Shown here: piece by piece, positions 25,457 to 34,908 of the stretch
How positions within the stretch are numbered: position 1 is the stretch's first letter
How the letters are laid out: every line of letters starts with the position of its first letter
NCBI GenBank assembly: GCA_963783245.1
Contig: CAWAMS010000004.1
Location: 434,001 to 498,000, forward strand
Length of the DNA: 64,000 nucleotides
DNA from: Bog-473 sp963783245
GTDB lineage: Bacteria; Actinomycetota; Acidimicrobiia; Acidimicrobiales; RAAP-2
Reading direction: 5' to 3'
Notes under the pieces: model-generated
Seen by the model: only the letters and a program-made list of their open reading frames with translations
What the model was told of the DNA's origin: nothing
Databases searched by the model: none
Position numbers and translations under genes: made by a program

Positions 25457-26110
25457 ATGGAGATGGACACGCAACATGCGCACACCGGGTTCGACCTGGC
25501 CACGGTCGACAAGCTCCTGACCACGACGCGGTCCGTCCGCAAGCGCCTGGACTTCTCCCGTCCGGTCTCCCTCGACGTGGTGACGGAGTGTCTGCGTATC
25601 GCCCTGCAGGCGCCGACCGGGAGCAACGCGCAGAGGTGGCGTTGGATCGTGGTGACCGACCCCGAGGTGCGGCACGCGCTGGCCGACCTCTACCGGCCGC
25701 CGGCTCCGGAGGAGCGCCTGGAACCCGTGCTACCCAGCACGCCCCAGCAGGAACGGGTGATGGATTCGGCACAGTTCCTCATGCGTCATATCCACGAGGT
25801 GCCCGTCATGGTCGTTCCCTGCATCGAGGAGTCCGGGGGAGCCGCCGGGTGGGCGCCGTCGATCTATCCCGCGGTGTGGAGCTTCATGCTCGCCCTACGC
25901 AGTCGGGGGCTCGGTTCGACAATCACCACCGTGCTCTTGTACCACCGGGAGGAAGTGGCCTCGCTCCTCGGCATCCCCGAGGGGTATACCCAGTCGTGCA
26001 TGCTCCCGGTGGCCTATTACACCGGGGACGACTTCAAGCCGGCGGTGCGCCGTCCGCTCGAAGAGGTGTGCTTCGCCAACCGCTGGGGTGGTTCCCTGAC
26101 GTCCGACTGA
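25457..26110 (+). CDS. Nitroreductase-family FMN oxidoreductase
   Basis: FMN-dependent nitroreductase-fold protein, 217 residues from ATG 25457. The N-terminal FMN-binding R-S-V-R-K-R-L is followed by A-P-T-G-S-N-A-Q-R-W-R-W, the usual signature, and by the C-terminal dimerisation region (G-L-G-S-T-I-T-T-V-L and L-L-G-I-P-E-G-Y). Such enzymes reduce nitro groups, quinones or enones with NAD(P)H. In a degradation cluster an ene or quinone substrate is plausible, but this is inference from context. Confidence 0.9.
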   Translation: MEMDTQHAHTGFDLATVDKLLTTTRSVRKRLDFSRPVSLDVVTECLRIALQAPTGSNAQRWRWIVVTDPEVRHALADLYRPPAPEERLEPVLPSTPQQERVMDSAQFLMRHIHEVPVMVVPCIEESGGAAGWAPSIYPAVWSFMLALRSRGLGSTITTVLLYHREEVASLLGIPEGYTQSCMLPVAYYTGDDFKPAVRRPLEEVCFANRWGGSLTSD

Positions 26111-26281
26111 CGGGAGAAGCCAGCGGGCGCGCGGGAACATCCGGCCGGCTGCCGGCAGCGGAACCGTCACGGGCGCCCGGCTGACCCCGGGACCCGGCGA
26201 CCTCCTGTCCCGGGCCCCTCCGGCGAGGGAATGGTAGGCAGGAGGGCCACACGACAGCGAGAGGCGAGAGGTGGGAGCGAG

Positions 26282-27463
26282 ATGGCAGGACCCCTTGAGG
26301 GTACGCGGGTAATCGATCTGGGCACGTTCGTCGTCGGCCCTTCGGCGGCGGCCATCCTGGCCGATTGGGGCGCCGACGTGATCAAGATCGAGCCACCCGA
26401 TGGCGATCCCAACCGGGCCTGGACCACGGATCGCAACCCGACGTTCGAGCTCGATAACCGGGGTAAGCGCAGCATCACGCTCGACCTCAAGGTGCCAGAA
26501 GGGGTGGAGGTGCTGCACGACCTCCTGTCGGACGCGGACATCCTCGTGACCAACCTGCGCCCACGGGTCCTCGAGTCCTTCAGCCTCGACTACGGGTCGG
26601 TGGCGGCTCGCTACCCGCGGCTGATCTATGCCGCCATCACGGGCTACGGCTCGAAAGGGCCCGACCGCGACCGGGCGGCCTACGACGGGGGAGCGTTCTG
26701 GGCCCGGGCCGGCGTGCTCGCCACCATGACGCTGCCCGGAGGCGAGTTGCCGTATGCGGCCGGGGGCTCGGGCGACCACATCACGGCCATCACGGCGGTG
26801 GCGGGAATCGGCGCGGCGTTGGCCAACCGGGCCAAGACCGGCAATGGGCAGGAGGTGTCGACCTCCCTCTTCCGGGCCGGCATCTTCACCATCGGGGCCG
26901 ACGTGAACCGGGTCCTGCGGCTGGGCGACGCCTTCGGCACCCGGCACCGCACCGACGTACCCAACCCGCTCTACAACTCCTACCAGTGTGCGGACGGCAA
27001 GCATCTCTTCCTGCTCGGGCTCCAGCCGGATCGCCACTGGGAGTCCCTGGTGGCCTCGGTCGAGGCGCCCGAGCTGCTCGCCGATCCCCGCTTCGCCTCG
27101 GCCCGGGACAGGGCGGCGAACGCGCCTGCGCTCATTGCGATCTTGAGCGACGCCTTCGCATCGGACACGTTTGCCCACTGGGCCGCCACGCTGGATGCGC
27201 ATGGGATGTGGTGGGCCCCCGTCCAAGGCCCCATGGACATCCCCGACGATCCGCAGGCCGTCGCGGCGGGTGCCTTCGTCGAGGCCCCGGTGACCGAAGG
27301 CACTGCGACCATGGTGGCCACGCCCTGCGACTTCTCGGCCACGCCGTGGTCGGTGTCCCGCCGGGCCCCCGAGGTCGGCGAGCATACCGAGGAGCTCCTG
27401 CTCGAACGCGGCTTCAGCTGGGAGCGGATCAGCGCGCTGCGCGACGCCGGGGCCCTGGGATAG
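26282..27463 (+). CDS. Family III CoA transferase (CaiB/BaiF)
   Basis: Single-domain family III CoA transferase of 393 residues from ATG 26282 (MAGPLEGTRVIDLGTFVVGP). Conserved pieces: A-D-W-G-A-D-V-I-K-I-E-P-P, N-R-G-K-R-S-I-T-L-D-L, and A-A-Y-D-G-G-A-F-W-A-R-A-G, where the Asp is the likely catalytic residue that forms the CoA-thioester intermediate. It would move CoA between carboxylic acids. In contrast to the tandem enzyme at 513-2950, it keeps the Asp and has an intact frame. The following gene is a crotonase 195 bp on. Confidence 0.92.
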   Translation: MAGPLEGTRVIDLGTFVVGPSAAAILADWGADVIKIEPPDGDPNRAWTTDRNPTFELDNRGKRSITLDLKVPEGVEVLHDLLSDADILVTNLRPRVLESFSLDYGSVAARYPRLIYAAITGYGSKGPDRDRAAYDGGAFWARAGVLATMTLPGGELPYAAGGSGDHITAITAVAGIGAALANRAKTGNGQEVSTSLFRAGIFTIGADVNRVLRLGDAFGTRHRTDVPNPLYNSYQCADGKHLFLLGLQPDRHWESLVASVEAPELLADPRFASARDRAANAPALIAILSDAFASDTFAHWAATLDAHGMWWAPVQGPMDIPDDPQAVAAGAFVEAPVTEGTATMVATPCDFSATPWSVSRRAPEVGEHTEELLLERGFSWERISALRDAGALG

Positions 27464-27658
27464 CCGGCCCCCGGATGGCCGAGCCCGGCCGGTCTGGCCG
27501 GTCTGGCCGGGCGATGACGCCGGCACCGGCCACGGAGAGCCGCATTCGTGGAGGGTCGATGCGACGGTATAGCGTACGACTCGTCGATCGGGGGCCCTCG
27601 GCCTGGGACGCCCGTGCACATGGTGATCGACCAGGTCACAGAGGAGAGGGACACGTCA

Positions 27659-28564
27659 ATGCCTGACTACGAATTCGTGCGGTACGAGGTGCTCGAGGAG
27701 GGCAAGATCGTCCGGATCCTGCTGGACCGGCCTGACAGTCGCAATGCTCAGAACCGGGGCCTCCTGGTCGAGCTCGACGACGCATTTCGCACGGCGGAGA
27801 AGGACGACGACGTGCGGGTGGTCATTCTCGGGGGAGTGGGCCCGCTCTTCTCCTCGGGCCACGACATGGGCTCGGCCCAGGCCATCGAGGAGCGTACGAG
27901 TCACCCCACCAGCAAGATCGACGGCGCCACCCGGGTCGGGGCGGAGAACCGCATGCTGCAGGAGTGGCACTACTACTTCCAGAACACGCTGCGGTGGAGG
28001 AACCTGCGCAAGATCACCATCGCCCAGGTGCAGGGGACGGTGTTCGCGGCCGGCTTGATGCTGATGTGGGCGTGCGACCTGATCGTCGCCGCCGAGAATG
28101 CGTACTTCGCTGACGTGGTGGGCACCCGCCTCGGTATGTGCGGGGTGGAGTACTTCGGCCACCCATGGGAGTTCGGTCCCCGCCGTGCCAAGGAGCTCAT
28201 GCTCACCGGTGACGCTGTCGACGTCCAAGAAGCCCACCGCCTCGGGATGGTCTCGAAGATCTTCCCGACCGACGAGTTGCCCGAGAAGACACTGGCCTAC
28301 GCCCGACGGATCGCCGAGCTGCCCACCATCGCCGCCCTCCTGATCAAGGAGTCGGTGAACCAGACGGTGGACAACATGGGCTTCTACAACGCGCTGCAGG
28401 CCTGCTTCACCCTGCACCAGTTGAACCACTCGCACTGGGCCGAGGTGCACGAGAACAAGTACCCCGTCGCGGTACCCGAGGACGGGGTGGCTGACTGGAA
28501 GAAGCCTCCGCCGGTGCTCGTCTCCGTGCCCGACGCAGTCGAGGGACCTTCGACGAAGCGATAG
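27659..28564 (+). CDS. Enoyl-CoA hydratase/isomerase family protein
   Basis: Crotonase-fold protein, 301 residues from ATG 27659, with GAGAGGGA upstream. Oxyanion elements are S-S-G-H-D-M-G-S and G-T-V-F-A-A-G-L-M-L-M. An extra segment between them (A-I-E-E-R-T-S-H-P-T to Q-N-T-L-R-W) and a long C-terminal tail (P-V-A-V-P-E-D-G-V-A-D-W) make it longer than a 260-residue hydratase. The catalytic acid positions are not certain by eye. Only two bases separate its stop from the start of the next acyl-CoA synthetase, so the two form an operon. Confidence 0.9.
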   Translation: MPDYEFVRYEVLEEGKIVRILLDRPDSRNAQNRGLLVELDDAFRTAEKDDDVRVVILGGVGPLFSSGHDMGSAQAIEERTSHPTSKIDGATRVGAENRMLQEWHYYFQNTLRWRNLRKITIAQVQGTVFAAGLMLMWACDLIVAAENAYFADVVGTRLGMCGVEYFGHPWEFGPRRAKELMLTGDAVDVQEAHRLGMVSKIFPTDELPEKTLAYARRIAELPTIAALLIKESVNQTVDNMGFYNALQACFTLHQLNHSHWAEVHENKYPVAVPEDGVADWKKPPPVLVSVPDAVEGPSTKR

Positions 28565-28566
28565 GG

Positions 28567-30124
28567 ATGTACATCGCATCCTTCGCCGAGTCGGCGCCCG
28601 ACCGGGCTGCCGTCGTCATGGGCGGGTCCGGTCGGCGGATTTCGTACAAGGAGCTCGACGAAGGCTCCATCCGCTTCGCCCGCGTCCTCCACGACCTCGG
28701 CCTGCGCCGCGGCGACCACTACGCGGTCCTGCTCGAGAACCATCCGTCCTACTTCGAGATCGTCTGGGCCGGGATGCGTTCAGGCCTCTACATCACCGCG
28801 GTGAACTCGCACCTGACGGCAGCGGAGGCCGGCTACATCGTGGCGGACTGCGGGGCCAAGGTCCTGGTGACGAGCGCCGCACTGCGCGAGGTGGCCGACG
28901 CGCTGGTTGAGTGCACACCTGCGGTCGAACATCGCTTCATGGTGGATGGGACCACTGCGTTCCACGACTCCTACGAAGAGGCCGTTGCCGGACAATCGGC
29001 CGCACCACCTGAGGACCAGTCGCGCGGGATGGTGATGTTGTACAGCTCGGGCACGACGGGACGCCCGAAGGGGATCAAGTTCCCGCTCCCCCCGGCGGAC
29101 TCGCCCCTGGGGGAGTGGGAGATCGCCGAGAGCAGCCGGGTCAGCTACGGGTTCGGTGAGGGGATGGTCTTCCTGAGCCCGGCACCGCTCTACCACTCCG
29201 CCCCCTTGCGGGTGGCCATGGCGGTGCAGAGCGTCGGGGGCACCGTCGTGGTCATGGAGCATTTCGACCCTGAGCAGGCCCTGATGCTCATCGAGCGGGA
29301 GAGGGTGACCCACAGCCAGTGGGTGCCCACCATGTTCATCCGGATGCTCAAGCTCCCGGCGGAGGTACGGAACCGCTACGACCTCTCGAGCCAGCTCCGG
29401 GTGACCCACGCCGCCGCGCCCTGCCCGGTCCACGTCAAAGAGCAGATGATCGAGTGGTGGGGTCCGATCATCGACGAGTACTACGCCGGCACCGAGAACA
29501 TCGGTAGCACGTCCATCAATTCGGCCGACTGGTTGGCGCACAAGGGTTCGGTCGGGCGGGCCGCCAACAACGCGGTCATCCACATCTGCGGCGACGACGG
29601 TGAGGAGCTCCCGGTCGGGGAGACCGGGGCCGTCTATTTCGAGACCCAAGCGGCGGAGTTCGAATATCACGGGGACACGACGAAGACGAACTCCGTTCAG
29701 CACCCGGCCCACGCGACCTGGCGCTCTCTGGGCGATATCGGACGGGTCGACGAGGACGGGTTCCTCTACCTCACCGACCGACGGGCCTTCATGATCGTCT
29801 CGGGCGGGGTGAACATCTATCCCCAGGAGATCGAAGAAGTGCTGTTGGCGCATCCGTCGTGTCCTCGACGCCGCGGTCTTCGGGGTGCCCAACGCCGACA
29901 TGGGCGAAGAGGTCAAGGCGGTGGTCCAGCCCATTTCGGGTGTCGAGCCCGGTGACGACCTCGCGGCCGAACTGCTCACGTGGTGCGAGGGCCGGCTGGC
30001 CCGCTACAAATGGCCGCGGAGCATCGACTTCGACGCGCAGCTCCCACGCCTCGACAACGGGAAGCTCTACAAGACGGCCCTGCGCGAGCGGTATTGGGAA
30101 GGGCGGACCACGCGGGTCCTCTGA
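28567..30124 (+). CDS. Acyl-CoA synthetase (AMP-forming), one frameshift
   Basis: ANL-superfamily ligase, about 518 residues when repaired. From ATG 28567 the main part has Y-S-S-G-T-T-G-R-P-K-G, Y-Y-A-G-T-E-N and L-G-D-I-G-R-V-D-E-D-G. The last 85 residues (V-L-D-A-A-V-F-G-V-P-N-A-D to the catalytic Lys in D-N-G-K-L-Y-K) are in another frame. The join is at about 29859, where one extra T in CCGTCGTGTCC explains the shift. The start lies two bases after the crotonase stop, with only a weak ribosome site. It probably activates an acid for the same pathway as that crotonase. Confidence 0.88.
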
Positions 30125-30152
30125 GCCTCGCCCCTCTGAGCGCGGCCCCCGG

Positions 30153-31376
30153 CTAGCGGCTGCGGTGGATCGGCACGTTGGAGTAGCCGGCCACGTTCGA
30201 CATCTTCACCCGGGCCAGACCGGCCTCGTCCACCTCGTAGTGCGGCCACCGCTTGGACAGCTCCTCGACGGCGATCCGGCTCTCCATGCGGGCCAGTGCG
30301 GCCCCCAGGCAGCTGTGGATGCCGTAGCCCAGGCCCAGGGCCAGCGTTGGCGTGCGGTTGATGTTGAAGACATCGGGCTCGTCGTAGAAGCGCTCGTCGC
30401 GGGTGGCAGATCCCGTGATCAGAATGGTCGGGAAACCGGCGGGGACGGTCACGCCGCTCCATGTCGATTCGCGCACCGAGAAACGGCCCTGGTACTGCGA
30501 CGGTGGGTAGTAGCGCAGGATCTCCTCGACGGCCGGGGCCACCAATCCCGGGTCGTCGATGAGCTTCTTGTACTCCCCGGGGTTCTTGTAGAAGAGGTAG
30601 ACGGCGTTGCCCACCAGCTTCGTCACGGTCTCGGCGCCGGCGCCCCCGAGGAGGCTGGCGAATCCTGCGATCTCCTGGTCATCGAGTCGAGTCATCTCGC
30701 CGTCGCCGCGATCGACTTCGACCTGGGTCAGCCGGGTCATCATGTCGTCGGTGGGATTCTTGCGCTTCTCGGCCACCAGCCCCATCCAGTAGATGCCGCT
30801 CTCCGTCTGGGCCTGTATCCCCTCAGGCGTGGGATCCATCTGCCCCGGCTCCCGGCTGAGACCGACGTCCAGCCAGTGCCTGATCTGCTGGCGCTCGTTC
30901 TCGGGGACCCCGAGCATGCGCGAGATGACCTCGACCGGGAACGGGGCGCTGAAGTCGGCGACCGCGTCGAAGGAGTCGGCGTCGTCGAACTGGCCCAGGA
31001 ACGAGACGATGACCTCTCGCACCATCGGCTCCAACGCGCTGACGGCTTTGGGGGTGAACACGCGCGAGACGAGGGCGCGGAAGCGGTCGTGCTCAGGCGG
31101 GTCCATCATGATGATGGAGCGGTACATCCGGATGGTGGCCTCGTCGGTGTTGAGCGTCGAGAGGTCGACGCCATGGGCCGAGGAGAAGGTCTGCCAGTCC
31201 TTGTGCGCGGCGCAGACGTCGTCGTAGCGGAACAGCGCCCAGAATCCGTACCGCTCGTTGAAGTAGACCGGCGCGTGGTCGCGCATGCGGCGGTAGAGGT
31301 CGTAAGGACCGTTGAAGTACTCGTCGGAGAACGGATCGAATTCGAGTGGCGTCTCGCTCAGTGCGGTGTCAGTCAT
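30153..31376 (-). CDS. Cytochrome P450
   Basis: Soluble bacterial P450 of 407 residues. The I-helix reads L-G-G-A-G-A-E-T-V, the E-x2-R motif is E-E-I-L-R, and the haem-ligand Cys is in Y-G-I-H-S-C-L-G-A-A-L-A-R. The start is placed at ATG 31376 rather than ATG 31382: AGGGG lies six bases before the former and touches the latter. It would need a ferredoxin and a reductase; the 3Fe-4S ferredoxin at 4832 is the only candidate in the window. A hydroxylation step on the pathway substrate is a reasonable inference. It converges with the acyl-CoA synthetase. Confidence 0.93.
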   Translation of the reverse strand: MTDTALSETPLEFDPFSDEYFNGPYDLYRRMRDHAPVYFNERYGFWALFRYDDVCAAHKDWQTFSSAHGVDLSTLNTDEATIRMYRSIIMMDPPEHDRFRALVSRVFTPKAVSALEPMVREVIVSFLGQFDDADSFDAVADFSAPFPVEVISRMLGVPENERQQIRHWLDVGLSREPGQMDPTPEGIQAQTESGIYWMGLVAEKRKNPTDDMMTRLTQVEVDRGDGEMTRLDDQEIAGFASLLGGAGAETVTKLVGNAVYLFYKNPGEYKKLIDDPGLVAPAVEEILRYYPPSQYQGRFSVRESTWSGVTVPAGFPTILITGSATRDERFYDEPDVFNINRTPTLALGLGYGIHSCLGAALARMESRIAVEELSKRWPHYEVDEAGLARVKMSNVAGYSNVPIHRSR

Positions 31377-31466
31377 TGGCATCCCCTGTTGTGTGGTCGT
31401 GCGCAGGGCTTTTCGCCCTCTCGCGATGGTATCGGCCGCCGGAGGCTCCGTCGGTGCCGGCGGGTT

Positions 31467-32207
31467 TCAGCCGACCGAGTCGGTCGGGTCGGGCATGACG
31501 TGGACCTCTTCGACCCGGGCGCCGCTGGCCAGCACCCGGACGATCTGCTCCGCCATGTCCTCGGTGGCCATGGCCAGTCCTGCGGCGTAGCCCTCCACCG
31601 ACCAGCGCCCGAACATGGCGATAGCCAGCTCCTGATCCCAGTCGTTGGCGAAGTCGCTCATGGTGGGGCCCACGACGAAATTGGTCACACGGAGCCACGG
31701 GTACTCATTGCGCAGGCCACGGGCATACTCGTGCAGGGCGGCCTTCGAGGTGGCGTAGGCCACCAGGCCCGGGTAGGGCCGGCCCACCGACGACGAGCCC
31801 AAGAAGAGGAGGCGTCCCGTGGACGCCTCGAGGTGCGGCAGCGCGGCCCGGCTGACCATGGCCGCGCCGATGACGTTGGTCTCCATCAGCTCACGCCAGA
31901 CGTCCCCGCCGGCGTCCTCCAGCCGGAACAGCGGCGACCTGCCGGTGGCGTAGACCACGGCATCGAGCCCGCCGAACCTGCGCACCGCCGCGGTGACCGC
32001 GCCGGCACACTGCTCGTCGTCCCGCACGTCGAGGGGAAAGGCGAACGATTTCCCGCCTGCGGTAGCGACGGCCTCGTCGAGCCTGTCCACCCGGCGGGCG
32101 GCGAACGCCACTGAAGCTCCGGCCTGGGCCGCTTGGATCCCCACCTCGCGCCCGATGCCCGACGATGCCCCGACGATCAGGATCCGAGAGCCCTCGAGCG
32201 CCGTCAC
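31467..32207 (-). CDS. Short-chain dehydrogenase/reductase (SDR)
   Basis: NAD(P)-dependent SDR of 246 residues. The cofactor motif is V-G-A-S-S-G-I-G near the start, followed by A-A-R-R-V-D and L-D-V-R-D-D. The catalytic Y-x3-K is in Y-A-T-S-K-A-A-L, with the preceding Ser in L-G-S-S-S-V. GTG 32207 is taken as the start because it directly precedes the first strand and has GGGAGGG upstream. GTG 32243 would add 12 residues and overlap the stop of the LLM gene by four bases; the choice is complicated by an 18-bp duplication there. It probably forms an operon with the LLM gene. Confidence 0.88.
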   Translation of the reverse strand: MTALEGSRILIVGASSGIGREVGIQAAQAGASVAFAARRVDRLDEAVATAGGKSFAFPLDVRDDEQCAGAVTAAVRRFGGLDAVVYATGRSPLFRLEDAGGDVWRELMETNVIGAAMVSRAALPHLEASTGRLLFLGSSSVGRPYPGLVAYATSKAALHEYARGLRNEYPWLRVTNFVVGPTMSDFANDWDQELAIAMFGRWSVEGYAAGLAMATEDMAEQIVRVLASGARVEEVHVMPDPTDSVG

Positions 32208-32243
32208 GTAGCCCTCCCTCGTCAGGTAGCCCTCCCTCGTCAC
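32208..32243 (-). repeat. Tandem 18-bp duplication carrying a ribosome-binding sequence
   Basis: Two adjacent 18-bp units, 32208-32225 and 32226-32243, differing only in the last base (plus strand GTAGCCCTCCCTCGTCA then G or C). Read on the minus strand each unit has the purine-rich GACGAGGGAGGG ahead of the SDR. The duplication yields two GTG start candidates, 32243 and 32207. Confidence 0.8.
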
Positions 32244-33115
32244 GTGCCGGCCAACGTCGTCACCATCGCCTCGAGCTGCTCGATGTAATGGTCCCTCGAG
32301 TGGTGGATCAGCCGCAGCTGAATGGTGGTGGCGCCGGCCTCGACCAGGCGGCCGATGATGTGACGTGTCCCGTCGGGATCGACCATCGGGTCAGCGGGAC
32401 GGTTGTTCGTCAACACCAGGTCGAGAGGGTGGTCCCGTTCCGCCCAGGCGGGAGTCTCCCGGGCCTTGGCGATGAACGCCCCCATTTCGTCGGCCCCGAG
32501 CCCGAAAGGCATCCACCCCTCACCGAGCTCGACGGCCCGGCGCAGCGACCGCCTCGTGCGCCCCCCGATCCAAAACGGCACGCGCTCCTGGCGGGCGCAG
32601 GGGTCGACCACCACGTCTGCATAGGAGTAGAAGGCGCCGTCGTACTCGGGCCGCAGTGTGGAGAGCGAAGCCCGGAGTGCCCGCAGTGCGTCGTCGCCCC
32701 GTGCCCCGCGGTCCTCGAACGCGGCGCCGAGAAGATCGAACTCCTCCTTCAGCGAGCCGACCCCGAGCCCGAGGGTCACGCGTCCGCCCGTCACCTGGTC
32801 CAGGGTGCCGTAGCGCTTGGCGATCTCGAGGGGATGGTGGTAGCCCAGCACGAGGACGTTGGTCACGAACCGGATCCGAGTCGTCACGGCGCCGAGGTAG
32901 CCGAAGGTCGCCAGGGGATCCCAGTAGCGGCTGCCGCGCACGGCGGCCACGTCGGTCGGAATGATCACGTGCTCGCTGCAGGTGACGTGGGAGTAACCGA
33001 GCCGGTCAGCCGCCTTGGCCACTTCCGCCACGTCCTCGATCGTCGCATCGACCTCCCAGCTGGCGTGGTTGTCGGGGAGCATCGTGAGTACCGGTGTCGT
33101 GACGCCTATCCGCAA
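32240..33115 (-). CDS. LLM-class F420-dependent oxidoreductase
   Basis: Luciferase-like TIM-barrel oxidoreductase of about 291 residues. Seen are L-R-I-G-V-T-T-P-V-L at the N-terminus, D-R-L-G-Y-S-H-V-T-C-S-E-H-V (position of the family's conserved His), Q-V-T-G-G-R-V-T-L-G-L-G-V-G and P-F-W-I-G-G-R-T-R-R-S-L-R-R. In actinobacteria this set usually binds F420. No ATG is available; TTG 33115 is chosen because the conserved N-terminal strand starts there and GAGGGCGAG lies just ahead. An upstream start near 33226 is possible. The stop overlaps a possible GTG start of the SDR. Confidence 0.85.
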   Translation of the reverse strand: MRIGVTTPVLTMLPDNHASWEVDATIEDVAEVAKAADRLGYSHVTCSEHVIIPTDVAAVRGSRYWDPLATFGYLGAVTTRIRFVTNVLVLGYHHPLEIAKRYGTLDQVTGGRVTLGLGVGSLKEEFDLLGAAFEDRGARGDDALRALRASLSTLRPEYDGAFYSYADVVVDPCARQERVPFWIGGRTRRSLRRAVELGEGWMPFGLGADEMGAFIAKARETPAWAERDHPLDLVLTNNRPADPMVDPDGTRHIIGRLVEAGATTIQLRLIHHSRDHYIEQLEAMVTTLAGT

Positions 33116-33289
33116 CGGCTCGCCCTCGAACGAGAACGTCGCTGCCCCCTCCGTCCGCCGTCCGCTGCTGCCACCGTGCCTCCCTCCGTGCTCAAGCCGA
33201 GTGCCGAACCGGGCCGAAGCTAGCACCGCCCCTCGCCGCCCACCCCGGCTTCGACCCCTCCGGGGACCGCCGGTAGTGTGTGCAGCCCG

Positions 33290-34841
33290 ATGAAGCTCCG
33301 TCCCACCTACCAGGCGCCCGACGCCAGGCGCTACCGTGCCCCGGGAGGTCCCTGGGACGTCCCCGTGCTCGACGCTGTCATGAGCCAGCGGTCCCCCGGG
33401 GCCGGAGCCGTGCTGGTGGACGGCGACCGGCGCTTCAGCGGAGCAAGAGCTTGAGGAGATGGTGGCCGGGCTGGCGGGTGGACTTCGCTCAATGGGAATC
33501 AGGCGGGGCGACGTGGTGTCGTGGCAGATGCCGAACTGGTGGGAGGCGCTCGTCCTCTACCGCGCCTGCTGGCGCTGTGGAGCTCTGGCCGCTCCTTTGC
33601 ACCACCAGTTCGGTGCGGCGGAGGTCGACTACATGGTCGACCTCCTCGAGCCGAAGGTGACGTTCTCGTCACCGACGCTGCCCCTGATCGAACACGGAGG
33701 TGCCATGGGATTGCGCACCGAGGATCTCAGGTTCGAAGAGCTCATGGGTGGCACGCCGGTGCGGAGTAGTCCCAACCGGCCTTCGGACCTGGCCGTGGTC
33801 ATGTTCACCTCAGGATCGACCGGACGCCCCAAAGCCGTGCTGCACACGCACCGGGGGCTGGCCTACAAGGCACGAGTGATGATGCGCGTGCACGGGTTGT
33901 CCGAGCCCGACGCGGTGCTGATGCCTGCGCCGATGGCGCACGTCTCGGGTCTGCTCAATGCCGTCCTCCTTCCCGGCGCGGCCGCCATGCGGACGGTGCT
34001 GATGGAGCGCTGGGACGTGCAACGCGGCTTGCGTCTGATTGAGGAGGAGGGGATCAGCTACATGATCGGACCTCCGACGATCTTCACCGCGCTCATGGAG
34101 GACCCAGCCTTCACGCCGTCCAAGGTGGCCAGCATGCGGGTGATCTCGAGCGGGATGATGGGGGTGACGCCCGAGTTCATCGAGGCGGCGCAGGTGGGAT
34201 TCGGCGCCATCGTGAAGCGCAGCTACGGCTCGACCGAGGCGCCGACCGTGTCGACATGCACCAACTCCGACTCGGCTGAACGTTGCCGTGACACCGACGG
34301 TCAGGCGGTCGGCGACGCGGTCATCCGCATTGCCGACCCCACCACCGGCCGCTGGCGCCCGGCGGGGCACGAGGGCGAGGTATGGATTCGCGGGCCGGAG
34401 CTGTTCGCGGGCTACTCCGATCCGGAGGAGACGGCGGCGTCCATGCATCGGGGCTGGTTCCGCAGCGGTGACCTGGGCGTCATGGACGACGAGGGGTGGC
34501 TGGTCATCACGGGCCGCATCAAGGAGCTGATCATCCGTGGCGGGGAGAACATCTCTTCGTCCGAGGTGGAACGGGCCCTCGAGCTCCATCCCGGGATCAG
34601 GCAGGCCGTCGTGGTGGGGCGTCCTGATCAACGGCTCGGCGAGCGCGTCGTGGCGTTCATCGTGGGCTCGGCCGAGATCGACGCGGCCGAGTGCAAGCGC
34701 TGGTTCAGCGAGCACGGCGTGGCCCGGTTCAAGTCACCTGAGTTCGTGGTGCACATGGAGGAGATACCGCTCCTGGCGGCGGGGAAGCCGGACCGGACGG
34801 CGCTCAAGACCCAGGCCGCGGCGATGCGCGTGGCAATCTGA
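33290..34841 (+). CDS. Acyl-CoA synthetase (AMP-forming), one frameshift
   Basis: ANL-superfamily ligase, about 517 residues when repaired. The first 48 codons from ATG 33290 (MKLRPTYQAPDARRYR) are in one frame; from E-L-E-E-M-V-A-G-L-A onward the protein continues in another. The switch is at about 33437 (CTTCAGCGGAGCAAG). The rest is well conserved: F-T-S-G-S-T-G-R-P-K, Y-G-S-T-E-A-P, S-G-D-L-G-V-M-D-D-E-G and the catalytic Lys in A-A-G-K-P-D-R-T. It is followed 67 bp on by an acyl-CoA dehydrogenase on the same strand, so activation and first dehydrogenation may be co-expressed. Confidence 0.88.
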
Positions 34842-34908
34842 TGCCGATGTCTTCTTTCCCGAACGTGGTCTGCTCGAGCATGCACCTCGGGGCTGGGAGG
34901 ATGGGCAC

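Noticed and set aside
29859..32114. A 751-codon open frame on the plus strand
   Set aside because: It runs antisense to the P450 and SDR genes, has the Arg/Gly/His-rich composition typical of GC-rich shadow frames, and matches no family.
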